Below are positions 9,967 through 20,545 of a DNA stretch of 64,000 nt, piece after piece. Position numbers and translations under genes: made by a program. The stretch covers positions 3,462,501-3,526,500 of the forward strand of contig JAFMOC010000038.1 in the NCBI GenBank assembly GCA_019802505.1, given 5' to 3'. The stretch is from Corydoras sp. C115 (Eukaryota; Chordata; Actinopteri; Siluriformes; Callichthyidae). The notes beneath the pieces were generated by a model. That model was not told the DNA's origin. It searched no databases and saw nothing but the letters and a program-made list of their open reading frames with translations. Each line of letters opens with the position of its first letter. Positions within the stretch are counted from its first letter, which is position 1.

Positions 9967-10690
9967 AACCATTGATTTACAGGCATCACCTGTATTTCCC
10001 ATCTCACATAAGTTTTCTTATTGGTTTTATTTGCCTAGTTTGAGATATTTAGTTGTGTTACGGCTTCCGTTTGGTTCAGTTGTATGACTGTTGCACACTG
10101 TATGTGTTAGCATCCTCCACCCAGTCTCTTTCCACCTCTTGTTATTGGAGTTTTGAGCCATACTTTTGTTTCATTGCACTTTGAAACTTAAGTTCCTACT
10201 TTTAATGTATGTCATATTCTAGACATCATTTTATTTGAGTTCACCGTGGTTATCTTGTGTTTTCAGCTTTATGGTTCTTGTAAATAAACATGTTTTTACT
10301 GAAACATGTTCAGCTGTTTCTTCTCTGTTTGAATCTTATCGCGATCGCAAATGGCATTAACCATGCTGAGACACTATGGGAACCCCCCATCCACCTTCAC
10401 ATCTCCAGCTGCTAGTACAACTCATGAGTGATGAGCCTTAGCTGCAGGGAGAATAGGAATTATGGAGACTTACTCAACACCTGCTTCGGCTTCGCAGACC
10501 AGTGAGTAACATTAACATACTGTGCACTCAGGACTCTGCATTAGCACACAGTGGTCAGAACCAGAACCTTCCAGAATGACATGTGGTGAAGGTCACTTCG
10601 TGTCATACATGTGTGTAGTGACTTTGCACCTGGCATTTTTAAACATGATTTCTGACTGGCCTAGCCCTGTTGTTACAGAGGCATTTAGTG
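9967..10690. other. Unique stretch
   Basis: No supported gene. The segment at 10260-10330 has tail-like AT composition (GTAAATAAACATG) but no second copy was found here. Confidence 0.3.
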
Positions 10691-10696
10691 GCATAC

Positions 10697-10885
10697 AGTG
10701 ACAGTCCAAAAACATGGATTTAAGTTAAATTGAATGCCCCATATAGAGTGTGTTTGTGTATGTCTGTGTGTGTGTGTGAGTGAGTCCTGTCTTGGGTGTA
10801 TCCACCCAGTGCCTGAAACCTTCTCCCCTGGTGGACAGGGGGAAACTCTCATAGAGGATTAAGCGAAAGATGAATGAATAAATTG
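10697..10885 (+). mobile_element. 5'-truncated SINE-1
   Basis: Begins GACAGTCCAAAAACATGG, continues CCCCATATAGAGTGTG, and ends TTAAGCGAAAGATGAATGAA. Head and B box absent. Confidence 0.85.
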
Positions 10886-11940
10886 ACTAGCGCTAAATCT
10901 GAAAATTTAGTAGATATATTACCACCTCATCTGTCCTGATCAGTAAAAAGTTCATTTAATCAAGAAATTCAGAATATTAAGATGTTCAGAGGAACGGCAG
11001 GAATTCTGCAAGTCTTCTAGATAATGCTATAGTCACAAAGCATTAAACACATCAATCGCCCGCGGCTCGAAGGTGCCGATCGACGGAGTGTGAAGGAAGC
11101 TCTGGCTCCACTTGAGCGTACCCCATTACCTCGGATGGCCTTGGTAAGTCGAACCCTATTTGCGCTAAAGATCCATCTTCCTCCTTTCTGCCCACCAATG
11201 ACTGGATGTGACGGGACCAATCTGCTTTTTAAACCCCATTTAGAAACCACTTTCCCCAATCCTCCCTTATCTGCTGGAAAGCAACAAGCTGTTAGCTGTT
11301 TTGACTCCCCGTGTATGAGTCATGGGTAAATGTCAGAAAGCGCCATCCAACTTTCCAAGCTTGGCATCTAAACTATAGAGAGGTGGCAAAGCCGAGTAAG
11401 AGGTTCACTTGACCGTGATGAGCCATTTCTCCGGCAGAAAAATCCAATAAGGCTCCCACACAACCTTAAAATAACTATTGCGGCCCCCATCATAAGAGCC
11501 TCCAGAGAGAGACGCAGTTGAGGCAACGAACAGCAGAAGACAAAATGAAAATAGGAACTAGTAGGAGTGCAAACAGATGATGGAAATGTGACTACACATA
11601 GGAGGATACAGGGTACTCTTTAGTTTATAGGTAGATGATGCTGAGTCACAGGTTCTGTTATTTAAATTTACTTCTGAAACAATAAGAAGCATGGGTACTT
11701 AATTTGAAAGACAAGAAGGAGTGAAGCTGGCCCGTCCTGATGAGTGGAAGTAGCTGATTCAGACACTGATGCTAAAGATGCATTCAAATTGAAGTGACGT
11801 TGTACTAGGGGTTTGAGAGGGAAGGTGGAACTTGGAGCATAAGGAAATGGTTTGATGCACCTGCCAGAGATGTACGTGTTAGAAAATTGAAAAGACGCAG
11901 CATGTGGAGTGTCACAAAATGACAATGCTACAGCCAGAAA
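10886..11940. other. Unique CpG-bearing block, weak exon candidate inside
   Basis: Repeat-free 1 kb. At 11045-11135 a frame is open through K-H-I-N-R-P-R-L-E-G to P-R-M-A-L and ends at a good donor (CCTTG then GTAAGT). The acceptor side has a poor pyrimidine tract and no protein family is recognised. It could equally be conserved non-coding DNA. Confidence 0.25.
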
Positions 11941-11944
11941 AGAC

Positions 11945-12260
11945 AATGTCCAATGCTGTACATGGTGAAGTAGTTTTTAATGCAGAAGACACCGGATGAA
12001 TACAGTGCCATCCAACGTGACACTCCATAACATAAAGCAAGGTCCAACACTGAACACATGGAAGGAAGGGCTTTCAAACATGTAGGGATGGTCACATGAC
12101 AAGACGCACACACGCACCAGATCTTCATTAAAGACATAATAACATCAGGGCCAGCTAGTCCTGCCCGGCAGTGCCAGTAATACATCCAGCGACCAGTAGA
12201 GGGTCTCCATATGACAGAGAGGGTGAAAAGCAGGGTCAGGAACAGGAGCTCGGAGAGAGT
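11945..12260 (+). repeat. IR-4 interspersed repeat, copy 1
   Basis: TTTAATGCAGAAGACACCGG, AGGTCCAACACTGAACAC, GGAAGGAAGGGCTTTC, GGTCACATGACAAGACGC and CAGCGACCAGTAGAGGG occur in the same order at 54340-54590. Both are strongly diverged, indicating an old transposed element. The ORF across it is not a gene. Confidence 0.7.
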
Positions 12261-12449
12261 TACATTAGTGGCCAAAGTGACTATGATGTTTTCTCAGCAG
12301 AAACGAAATATTATTAATATGGCTTTCGTCAGTTGATGCAACAGTTGAAACTTTTTGGAGTCTGACTTGGTTGCGCAAAAGACTAAACGGACTAAACGGA
12401 CAGAATCCCACCCACAACACAAACAACTTTTTAACCCTGCACTGCATTA

Positions 12450-12685
12450 GTTGCACACAGATGCACTACACACTTTAATTATATCTTACAAAACAATTTT
12501 TAGTTTATATCCATACAGTTTTTTGCACATTTTAAATATATATTTTATTTTAATTTACTTCATCCTTTGGTAAATCCAAACTTTTTGTAAATCCTATTTT
12601 TTTACTTTGTGTGGAGATGTCAGAAAAGAATTTCACTGCTGGCTGTACCATATATAACTACAATAATTTGATTTTATTTAATTTG
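12450..12685 (+). repeat. IR-5 interspersed repeat, copy 1
   Basis: TTTGTGTGGAGATGTCAG, AAGAATTTCACTGCTGGCT and a (TTGATT)-like tail are shared with 15412-15600. Resembles a retroelement 3' end. Confidence 0.65.
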
Positions 12686-13189
12686 AAAAGTTTCAGTTTA
12701 AAAGTACGTAATGACTTCAAAATTATCTGACTATTTTAATTTATTACAAAGCAGCAAGGTGATTTATGTACTGTGCAGTTTAAAAACATACATTCATAAA
12801 GCACTCATGAATCATTTAAAATAGACCTAAATAAAATAAAGCATCTAAATGTTGTTTACTTAGCTTCATTTAATTACTAGAAGTAGTAAAGGCTTTTGAA
12901 TTCTTTCAGCTTTTTAATTCCCTGTCCTTGTAGCTGCTGAAAGCTCTTGTTAAGAACATAAAGGCTGTCTGCTTAAAATCATTTCCCACGAATCGGTAGA
13001 GAACATCTTTAGGCTGGAAACCAGGATTATTGTATCTTGATTGACGGCGGTAAGTTTGAGTCATGAACCTTAACACCCGTCACTATTTTAAGCATGTTCC
13101 ATTGTAGAAAGAACCAAGAATACAAAAGTGAACATGACATTTGTGAATTACTTTTACTTTCTTTCCATTTCATATTGTATCATGATATA
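12686..13189. other. Unique AT-rich stretch
   Basis: No feature recognised. Confidence 0.35.
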
Positions 13190-13528
13190 CGTAGGGTGTA
13201 ATAGTTAGCACACCCTCACTGCTAAGGATTCAGCTTCGAATCCCGATCTGGGTGAAGTTTCCATGTTCTCCTGTTCTACTGTGTCCACGAGGGTTTTCTC
13301 AGGGTTCTTCAGTATCCTCCCACAGTCCAAAAACATGGATTTAATGTAAACTGGCTGCTAAATTGCCCCCATATAGTGTGTGTATCTGTGTGAGTGAGTG
13401 TGTGCACAGTAATAAATTGCCACCCTGTTCTGGGTGTATCTGCCCAGCACCCAAAACATCCTCCCCTAGATGGGCATGGGGAACCCACCTGCGACCCTAA
13501 TTATATTATTAAGTGGAAGCTAATGAGA
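13190..13528 (+). mobile_element. SINE-1 copy, diverged
   Basis: Head AGGGTGTAATAGTTAGCACA, B box GCTTCGAATCC, body CCTCCCACAGTCCAAAAACA, end TTATTAAGTGGAAGCTAATG. Directly precedes the Tc1-like inverted pair. Confidence 0.85.
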
Positions 13529-13529
13529 T

Positions 13530-13790
13530 AAGATGTTTTCATATGTGGTAATATTGTTGGGAAGGATGTTCTCCATTCCAGCATGATTGTGCCTCCATAA
13601 AGGCCATAAAGGTTTGGCATGAAAGAACTTGACTGTCTGACACAGAACCCTGGCCATTTGGAATGAACTAGAATGAAATGTCCAACATCAGTGTCTGACC
13701 TCCCCATGACAAACGCTCTTCTTGATGAAATGGGAAAGTAATTACCGACATACTTAGAATCTTGAGTGAACGCCGCAACAACCATAAGAA
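13530..13790 (+). pseudogene. Tc1-like transposase relic, sense arm
   Basis: On the plus strand CATGAAAGAACTTGACTGTC and TGACACAGAACCCTGGCC give E-L-D-C-L-T-Q-N-P, a decayed form of the Tc1 C-terminal ELDWPAQSPDLNPIE motif; then ATTTGGAATGAACTAGAATG recalls LWDELE in a shifted frame. Next, CCAACATCAGTGTCTGACC leads to the element end. Frameshifts and stops rule out function. It faces an oppositely oriented relic at 13841-13981. Confidence 0.75.
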
Positions 13791-13814
13791 ATGTTCCTGT
13801 ATCTGTAATATATA

Positions 13815-13990
13815 CTGTGTCTAATATATTTGTCCATTTAGAGCATTTGTGAGGTCAGCCGCTGATATTGGACGAGAAAACCCCCTTTTTAGGAAGATGA
13901 TGGGAATAGATGATCTGTGTCGGCCTGTCAAGTTCTCTTACACCAAACCCAACCATGCCTTTATGGAGGCAGCACTCACGGTGAGTAATA
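13815..13990 (-). pseudogene. Tc1-like transposase relic, inverted arm (exon mimic)
   Basis: The minus strand gives V-R-E-L-D-R-P-T-Q, again a decayed DWPAQ motif, with GCATTTGTGAGGTCAGCCGC and GATATTGGACGAGAA matching the element's end. On the plus strand the same bases give a 47-codon open frame bounded by CCATTTAG and GTGAGT, so gene predictors could call an exon here. The transposon match explains the sequence better. Confidence 0.75.
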
Positions 13991-15340
13991 ATAAAATCAA
14001 GAATAACAAAATCAATAGGAGATGCAGTAATGTGCAGAATCAGATAGCTTATATGGGAATTGTTAGTCCATTTGCCGGCAATAACTCGAAAATTGCACAT
14101 ATATTAATACATCCGTATGCAGTTCAGAGCGTTTCGTCCGTAAACCCTTTAAAACTGTATTTCAATAACATTCCACTTATACTGCTTGTTTCTTGGCAAA
14201 GGATTGCCAGGGTTTTGGGGAGGCACTGCCAGGGGTCAGCATCAAGTCACATACAATCCGCATTAGTCCTTTAAAGACACCTCAGATGCATCCTTAGAGC
14301 CAAGAGGCATAAGACTCCTCCATAAATGAGGAAGGATTCGGAATAACTCAAAAGCACTCTTCGATGGACTGAAGGCAGTCTGATCAAACAGCACCTCATG
14401 GATAATGTTCAGGTTCTCTAGAAGGCGAGGAATCTGCGACTCTGAAAGAGATTAATGGATTATTTTAGACATAGTCCAATCATGTAGTTTAATAGGCTCT
14501 GTGAAAACAGCGGTCTCAACCATGTAGGATGGAATAGAGCAATTTTCTAGCTACACGCCTTCTGGATAACCATCAACCGACAAAGCCCAAAATCGGGCTT
14601 TCAGCATCATCTTTTTATTCTCTAAGTACATGAAAAACTGATGGTGGTGTTATTGAAATCACTGCATTTAAAAAACCTGAAGAGGAATTTTAAGAACAAG
14701 TGAAAAAGAAGAAGCATGAGGGCGACCAGCCTTCAAAAGGTGTTCTAATCAAGCAAACTCTTACACCTCATGAATAACAATTGGGTTTCTGCACAACTCA
14801 AGCACTCCTGGTAATATTGCAAGAGGATCGATCAGCTGTGGAGATTTACAGCAGTATGCAGAGGCTTTTACTCACCCACCACCATAAAGCACCTACCAAG
14901 AGGAATGCAGGACAACCACCGGAATAAAGGAAGGATATGATAATGGGGAGGCGAGGCGGGGGGGTTGACGTTGCAAACTAAGTAAGCTGGGGATTTAACT
15001 AGTTCTGAAAGCAGACTGCACTGTGTTCCGACAAAACAATTTCACCCGGATCATGACATTTTCTGTCTTGCTTTCCCCAGACAGGTCAAAAATATTTGTT
15101 CAGCGGCCTGACCTTTTTCTTCTGAATATTACAAGTCATGAAACGGTCCAATAACAAATCCTTGGGAGGCTGGATTGGGGTTCGATGCTAGAAACACCAG
15201 TGATAAAACCAGGAGAGTTTTGACTTTAAAAAGTCTTTTTAAATTGATGAAGCTAATCAATATTAATGAACAGTGATGTGCACTAAAAGTATAAAGACAC
15301 CACTGAAGTATACCAACTGAATCTTGAAGTGCATCCCATT
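13991..15340. other. Unique stretch, no gene seen
   Basis: 1.35 kb without recognised repeats apart from ordinary AT-rich DNA. A 141-residue ORF that starts in the relic above runs into this region but has no family features. Confidence 0.35.
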
Positions 15341-15344
15341 ATAA

Positions 15345-15411
15345 ATCCATTTATTTATTATCTTCGGCTTAATCTTCTACTAGGGTCTCGAGGGGGGTGG
15401 GGGATGACCAT
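15345..15411 (-). mobile_element. SINE-1 tail, left part of a split copy
   Basis: TTTATTATCTTCGGCTTAAT and CTTCTACTAGGGTCTCGAG. The copy resumes at 15604 after the IR-5 insertion. Confidence 0.75.
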
Positions 15412-15600
15412 TTTAGTTGACATCGGTTATTGTGCAATAATTGTACAGTTTCTATTTTTATTTTAAAATTTAACTTTTTTTAGCTTTATCATTTAACTTT
15501 ATGTGGAGATGTCAGGAAAGAATTTCACTGCTGGCTGTACCATGTATATCTACACATGTGACAAATAAACCTGATTTGATTTGATTTATTTTGATTTGGA
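15412..15600 (+). repeat. IR-5 repeat nested in SINE-1
   Basis: TATGTGGAGATGTCAGGAAA, GAATTTCACTGCTGGCTGTA, ATGTGACAAATAAACCTG and repeated GATTTGATTT at the end. It separates two parts of one SINE-1 copy, so IR-5 moved after that SINE-1 inserted. Confidence 0.75.
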
Positions 15601-15603
15601 TGG

Positions 15604-15850
15604 ATCATCATCAGGGTTCCCCAGGATTATCCAGGGGAGAGCGTTTCAAACGCTGGGAAGGACACACTCACATAGACACTTACATAGGGGCAATTTAGAG
15701 CAGTCAGTTTACCATAAATCCATTTTTTTGGACTGTGGGAAGAAACCCAGAGAACCTGGCGAAAATCCACTTGGACACGAGGAGAACAAACTCCACTCAG
15801 ATCGGGATTCAAACCTGGATCTACCAAACCTCCAAACCACCGTTACACCG

Positions 15851-15851
<1 letters not shown>
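15604..15851 (-). mobile_element. SINE-1, right part of the split copy
   Basis: GGGTTCCCCAGGATTATCCA through TTGGACTGTGGGAAGAAACC to CAAACCACCGTTACACCG. Continuous with 15345-15411 once IR-5 is removed. Confidence 0.8.
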
Positions 15852-15853
<2 letters not shown>

Positions 15854-15888
<35 letters not shown>

Positions 15889-15889
15889 T
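15854..15889. repeat. (AAT)n microsatellite
   Basis: About eleven AAT units at the 5' side of the SINE-1 head. Confidence 0.95.
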
Positions 15890-16114
15890 ACACATTTTAT
15901 TTATAAATGGCGCCTTTCAGGGCACTCAAGGATACCTCAAGGAAAAGTTAAAAGGGACACAAAAGATAAAAAGGGGATAAATAAAATCAGACAATATAGG
16001 GAACAATATAAAAGGGGATAAAATAAAATCAGACAAACAGATTTAAATACAATCATTTACTATCACATAAAATAATGAACAGAAAAAAAAAATATATATA
16101 TATTTTTTTAAATG
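15890..16114. other. Unique AT-rich stretch
   Basis: Contains two GGGGATAAA(A)TAAAATCAG units near 15972 and 16014, a small local duplication. Confidence 0.4.
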
Positions 16115-16212
16115 CATCACGAGGTGTTTGGATTATATTCACCTGTGTAAATAAAACTGAGTGAAATACCTGGATATAATAATTATGAGGCGAGTCCCAA
16201 TACTTCTGTCCA
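16115..16212 (+). mobile_element. Tc1-like element 3' end
   Basis: TTATATTCACCTGTGTAAAT, GAGTCCCAATACTTCTGTCC and ACATAGTGTATTT match the terminal segment of the fish Tc1-like family that also supplies 25815-25890. Only the end remains. Confidence 0.65.
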
Positions 16213-16484
16213 CATAGTGTATTTAACACTGTAGCAAAGTAGCAGTGAGAGAGTATGGGGTGAGGGTGACCACTATGAGAGAGTGAGCGAAGTGAAGGAA
16301 ATGTATCAGAGTAGTTTCAATTAGGCTAAGAGTGAGTGACTGAAATGTCAAAGAAGGAAATGGCAGAAATAGGAATGGGATAATGAACTGAAGCACATGC
16401 TCAGTGCCCTTTAGGCCTCCAACTAGATCACCAAGTGCCTTTTTGCAAACCATATTTCTGTATTTTATTGCCAGGGTCCTTTCT
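16213..16484. other. Unique stretch
   Basis: No feature recognised. A low-complexity GAGTGA-rich patch lies near 16250-16340. Confidence 0.3.
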
Positions 16485-16527
16485 AGGTGGGGTTTGTATG
16501 TTCTCCCTGTTTCTGCATACATTTCTT
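16485..16527 (+). mobile_element. SINE-1 body scrap
   Basis: GGTGGGGTTTGTATGTTCTC, CCTGTTTCTGCATAC. A similar scrap lies at 20590-20620. Confidence 0.45.
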
Positions 16528-16559
16528 TTTTCAGAGCTCATGTTTTACCCTACAGTACA

Positions 16560-17040
16560 TTAACATGGAAGTGTCATGCATATTGTAGACATATTTTTGG
16601 ACATGGGTTTGTCTGTCAACCTTCGCTGTACCCATATTTTTGGACCCATGCCCCTGTGTGTCCACATAACTTGGACTTATGCTCACTATCTTTAGACTTT
16701 TGAACCCATTACCCACTGCAACACATACATATTTTTAGAGCCATGCTCCTTGGTGTCACATATATTTGGAGCCATGTTTTTCATTCTTTACATTCTTTTG
16801 GAACCATGTCTCTATATAGGTGTCAATATACTTTGGACCCATGTTTCTGGGTTCTGACACATTTTTGAATCTTTGCTTTTGGGTGTCACATATTTTGGAC
16901 CCATGTTTCTTGGTTCTGACATACTTTTGGACCCCTGCCTTTGGGTGTCACATACCTTGGACCCATATTTCTCAGTTTTTACATACTTTTGGACCCATGT
17001 CTTTTAGGTATCCACATATTTTTGGACCAGTTTCCTAAAT
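16560..17040. repeat. Degenerate minisatellite, unit about 35-40 bp
   Basis: At least ten diverged units built on CATATTTTTGGACCCATG, then a T-rich spacer with GGTGTCACATA or GGTTCTGACATA. The units at 16835-17020 are the most regular. Reads in frame as a repetitive hydrophobic peptide, which is a by-product of the repeat. Confidence 0.9.
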
Positions 17041-17985
17041 ATCTTTGTATACCTCTGAGATATAGGTAATACTTTGGTGACAGACCCATGGTGTGTACTG
17101 TGGATACTGGTTCTGTGTCCCTACACTGCAGAGAACATGTGTCTTCAGCCTAAACACATTTATAATGGGTTCCAATGACAAGAAATAGAGGCTTTAATGG
17201 GTCAGTGATCCAACCAACAGCATCAATGGCTATAGGTTCTATGATGAGGTTCTATGTGAGGTTTGGTGGTTCAAGTTTTAAAACTAATAGAAGAGATGCA
17301 TTCAAAAAGGCACATCTAATAATAACAATACGAAGCAGAATATCAACAGTGTGGTGGCTCTTGCCATCGTAATTAAAAGTATGCTGTACCATCTGACAAG
17401 CATTTGAATAATAATTTTGTCATCGCGCATGAGCCCCTGACCCTGCCTCATTCAATTCTCCTTTCGAAGGCATCACAGTAAACACACGCAAATGGAGAGG
17501 CCTGGAGAGGCGCATTCACAACTCCCTGACCTGCCGTCAGCGCTGACAGCCAGGTAATGATAGTGTTTGCTCCAAGGCCTGCCATTGTTTGTCACTGTGA
17601 AATTAAGCCTGCCATTAAAACATCTCAATAAAGCCAAGTCGTGATTAGCTCTCTCTTCTGAGACTGTGGTTGGCTGATGCACCACCACAGGTGGGTTTAA
17701 TCGCCAATGTGGAGCCAATGTGGGAGGCTGACACTATACCCACTGGTACAAGAGACAAACCATGCAGAGCAAAACTAATCTGTAAATGAAACACACAGCT
17801 TTTTGATATTTAATGCTTTGAAGTTGCATTAATAGAAAAGTTGCTAAAGTGCTAAGTGACGCGCCTCGCTACAGTGAACAGAGAAAGGTTAACCAGATAA
17901 TCCACAGTGAGGTCATAACATCTTCCTAGGTACTCACGAGTTTGTCGTTGTTATGTTCCTGCTTTTTTACTCCTTCCATTTAGTC
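17041..17985. other. Unique stretch, candidate conserved non-coding DNA
   Basis: The part at 17400-17720 has balanced composition and motifs such as CCTGCCATTGTTTGTCACTG and GTGAAATTAAGCCTGCCATT, with CCTGCCATT repeated at 17579 and 17609. No ORF with splice signals. Confidence 0.3.
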
Positions 17986-17989
17986 TTTT

Positions 17990-18720
17990 AGTTTATTCTT
18001 TCTGCCATCTTCATCTATCCATCCACCCACCCACTGTTTTTCATCCACCCATCCATCCATCCATCCATCCACCTCTAATAATCCTCCTCATCAAATATCT
18101 ATACTTCTCTATTCATTTTCCCCATCCATCCATCCAGCTCTGTCTATCCATCCTTTCGTCTACATCCATCTATCAACAGTCCTTCATTCATCCATCCATC
18201 CTCCTCTATTCAGCCTCCCCATCATCCATCCTCCTCCATTCATCTTACTCCTTCCATCCATCCATAATCCTCTATTCATTCTCCCCATCCACCCATACTG
18301 CTCTATTCTTCCTCCCCACCATTCCTCCTCATCCCTTCATCCACCATGGTCATTCCTTACTCCTCTTTTCATCCTCCCCATCAACCATCCATCCACCCTG
18401 CTCCTTTCACCCATCCATCCACACTCCTCTATTCATCCTCCCCATCATCCTCCTTCATATTCTTCCATCCACCGATCCTGCTCCATCAATTCCTCCTTCC
18501 ATTTATACCCATTCACCCTCCCCCATTCAACCTGCTCCATCCAGCCATCTTTTTATTTACATCCATCTATCCGTGGTCCTTCATCCATACTCCTCTATTC
18601 AGCCTTCTCCATCCATCCATCCATCCACCCTGCTCCTTTCATCCATCTAAAATCCTCTATTCTTCATCTATTCCTTCCTCTTCCTGTTATTTGTTTGTTA
18701 TCTCGCTTTCATTTTCATTT
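17990..18720. repeat. (CATC)n-type minisatellite with higher-order units
   Basis: Pyrimidine-rich array of CATCCATC runs alternating with CTCCTCTATTCATCCTCCCC blocks at intervals of tens of bases. Purines are strongly depleted on this strand. The 127-residue Ser/Pro/His-rich ORF is a consequence of the repeat. Confidence 0.95.
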
Positions 18721-19514
18721 AGTTCTTAGTCCAAACATATGACATTGCTGGATTTCCTTTCTCCCTCCATCTTTTATTCCCTCTCCCATACTTACCTCGC
18801 TCCCCCTCCTTACTTCCCCTCTCCTCCATCCATTCCTGTTGTTTTTTTCTGTTTCATACAGATTCCTTTACGTAATTGAAGCTATTCAGCTATAGGTTTT
18901 ATGAACAACTCTTACTGGTTCTAATCTTAGCTCATCATATTATTCCTCCTGGATTACAAATCACACATAATATCCCACTTTGAAATCAAATAGGCAACAC
19001 TCAAAACTGAATAAGCAGCTCAAACCGGCATCTACGTGCGAGTAGGACCCCGGGCAATCGATCTGAAGTGACCCCGGAGTTCTATTTTTGATTTAAAGCC
19101 TGAACCTAAAAGGAATGGATATTGGCCTCGGATAAAAGCATGAAGAAGCCGTAATGACAGAAGGTATAACAGCCTGGTGACACCTCTAGGCTCCGCTCAC
19201 ACGGATGCTAATCGTTTGCAGAAGATTAATGACGATAAGGTCACATTGTACTGTAACCCGTTTTGAAGGAATGCAGGAATGCGATTGGTTCGTTTGCAGC
19301 TGTGGCATTCATTAATAACGAATCCTTCAAGTGAAATAGCAAATTAACCTCGTTGTGAATATGAAAAAATAAGCAACGGTGCTAAATCAGAAGGCCAAAC
19401 AATATAACACAACATGTAGGCAGTGTGCTCCAAGTTGCCATGGTAAGCATTCCATTCATGAATACAAAGAAACAACAAGTGCTAGAAACAATTAAATGTG
19501 GGGGAAAATCAGAA
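18721..19514. other. Unique stretch
   Basis: Starts CT-rich, then unique DNA. The part at 19020-19330 has balanced composition (e.g. GGCAATCGATCTGAAGTGAC) that could be conserved non-coding DNA. No gene seen. Confidence 0.3.
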
Positions 19515-19872
19515 GGGTGGCACGGTGGCTTAGTGGTTAGCACGTTCTCCTCTCAGCGCTAGGGATTCCCGGTTCGAATCCCCATCTGGGTGGAGTTTCC
19601 ATGTTCTCCACGTGTCCGTGTGGGTTTCCTCCGGGTTCTCCGGTTTCCTCCCACAGTCCAAAAACATGGATTTAAGGTCAAGTCAATTTCATTCTCCAAA
19701 TTGCCCCATATAGAGTGTGTCTGTGTGAGTGAGTGTGTGCCCAGCGATAGATTGGCGCCCTGTCCTGGGTCTATCTGCCCAGCGCCCGAAACGTACTCCC
19801 ATGGATGTGTACCCCCCCCCCCCCCTCCTGGCATCCCTAATAGAGGATAAAGCAGAAGATAATGGATGGAGT
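19515..19872 (+). mobile_element. SINE-1 copy, full length, intact boxes
   Basis: A box TGGCTTAGTGG and B box GGTTCGAATCC are intact; the body is near consensus; a C run replaces part of the CATGGGGAACCCC segment. Ends GCAGAAGATAATGGATGG. Confidence 0.93.
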
Positions 19873-20065
19873 TTATTTTATTTACACTTCATTCTGCTCC
19901 ATTTGCCTTCATCGTTTTGACATCATTGTTATTACTGCAAACAGCCACTGTTGTACATAATGTTATTTCTTCACTAATACTAACGTTACTACTTAGAACA
20001 AGAACACTCTAGAACAAAGTGATGAAAGTGTGCATAATATATTCATTCAACTCTGAGGAAGGCTC

Positions 20066-20365
20066 TTATCTTTGCACGTCTGCCTCTCAGCACTGTGAAT
20101 CCAGGTTCTCCCCATGGGTTTTCGTCCTTTTACCGTTCAAAAACATGGATTCAATGTGAATTGAAAGCTCTAAATTGCCCCATATAGTGTGTGTGTGTGG
20201 CTGTGTGAGTGAGTGTGTGCCGAGTGATAGTCCTGAGTGTATCTGCCCAGCTTCTGAAACATTCTCCCCTGGATGGGTGTAGGGAACACCATTTCCCCCC
20301 GCCCGCCACCCCACCGCCCCCTGCAACCCCAATATAAGATTAAGCACAAGACAATGGATGAATGT
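20066..20365 (+). mobile_element. SINE-1 copy with internal deletions
   Basis: TTGCACGTCTGCCTCTCAGC, TGAATCCAGGTTCTCCCC (B box fused to body), CCATATAGTGTGTG, ending ACAATGGATGAATG. Followed at once by another partial copy. Confidence 0.85.
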
Positions 20366-20367
20366 AC

Positions 20368-20545
20368 AGAGGACCGCTCTAAATTGCCCTTATATAATGT
20401 GTGTGTGTGTGTGTGTGTGCGCGACTGAGTGTGTCTGGCGATGGATTGGCGTGTATCTACCCAGCACCCAAAACGTTCTCCCCTGGATGGACAAGGGAAA
20501 CCCCCCTGCGACCCTAAAATAAAATTAAGTGTAAGATAATAAGAT
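20368..20545 (+). mobile_element. SINE-1 3' half, tandem
   Basis: GCTCTAAATTGCCCTTATAT, a (GT)n run, AACGTTCTCCCCTGGATGG, AAGATAATAAGATGATAGG. The segment corresponds to the distal half of the preceding copy. Confidence 0.85.

Noticed and set aside
11928..12275. 115-residue minus-strand ORF
   Set aside because: Overlaps the IR-4 repeat shared with 54310-54615, and the frame is not preserved in the second copy.
13841..13981. Internal coding exon (RSAADIGRENPLFRKMMGID and on)
   Set aside because: Splice-like ends and an open frame, but the bases match a Tc1-like element end and the minus strand holds the decayed transposase motif.
18346..18729. Ser/Pro-rich 127-residue ORF
   Set aside because: Entirely within the CATC-type minisatellite.
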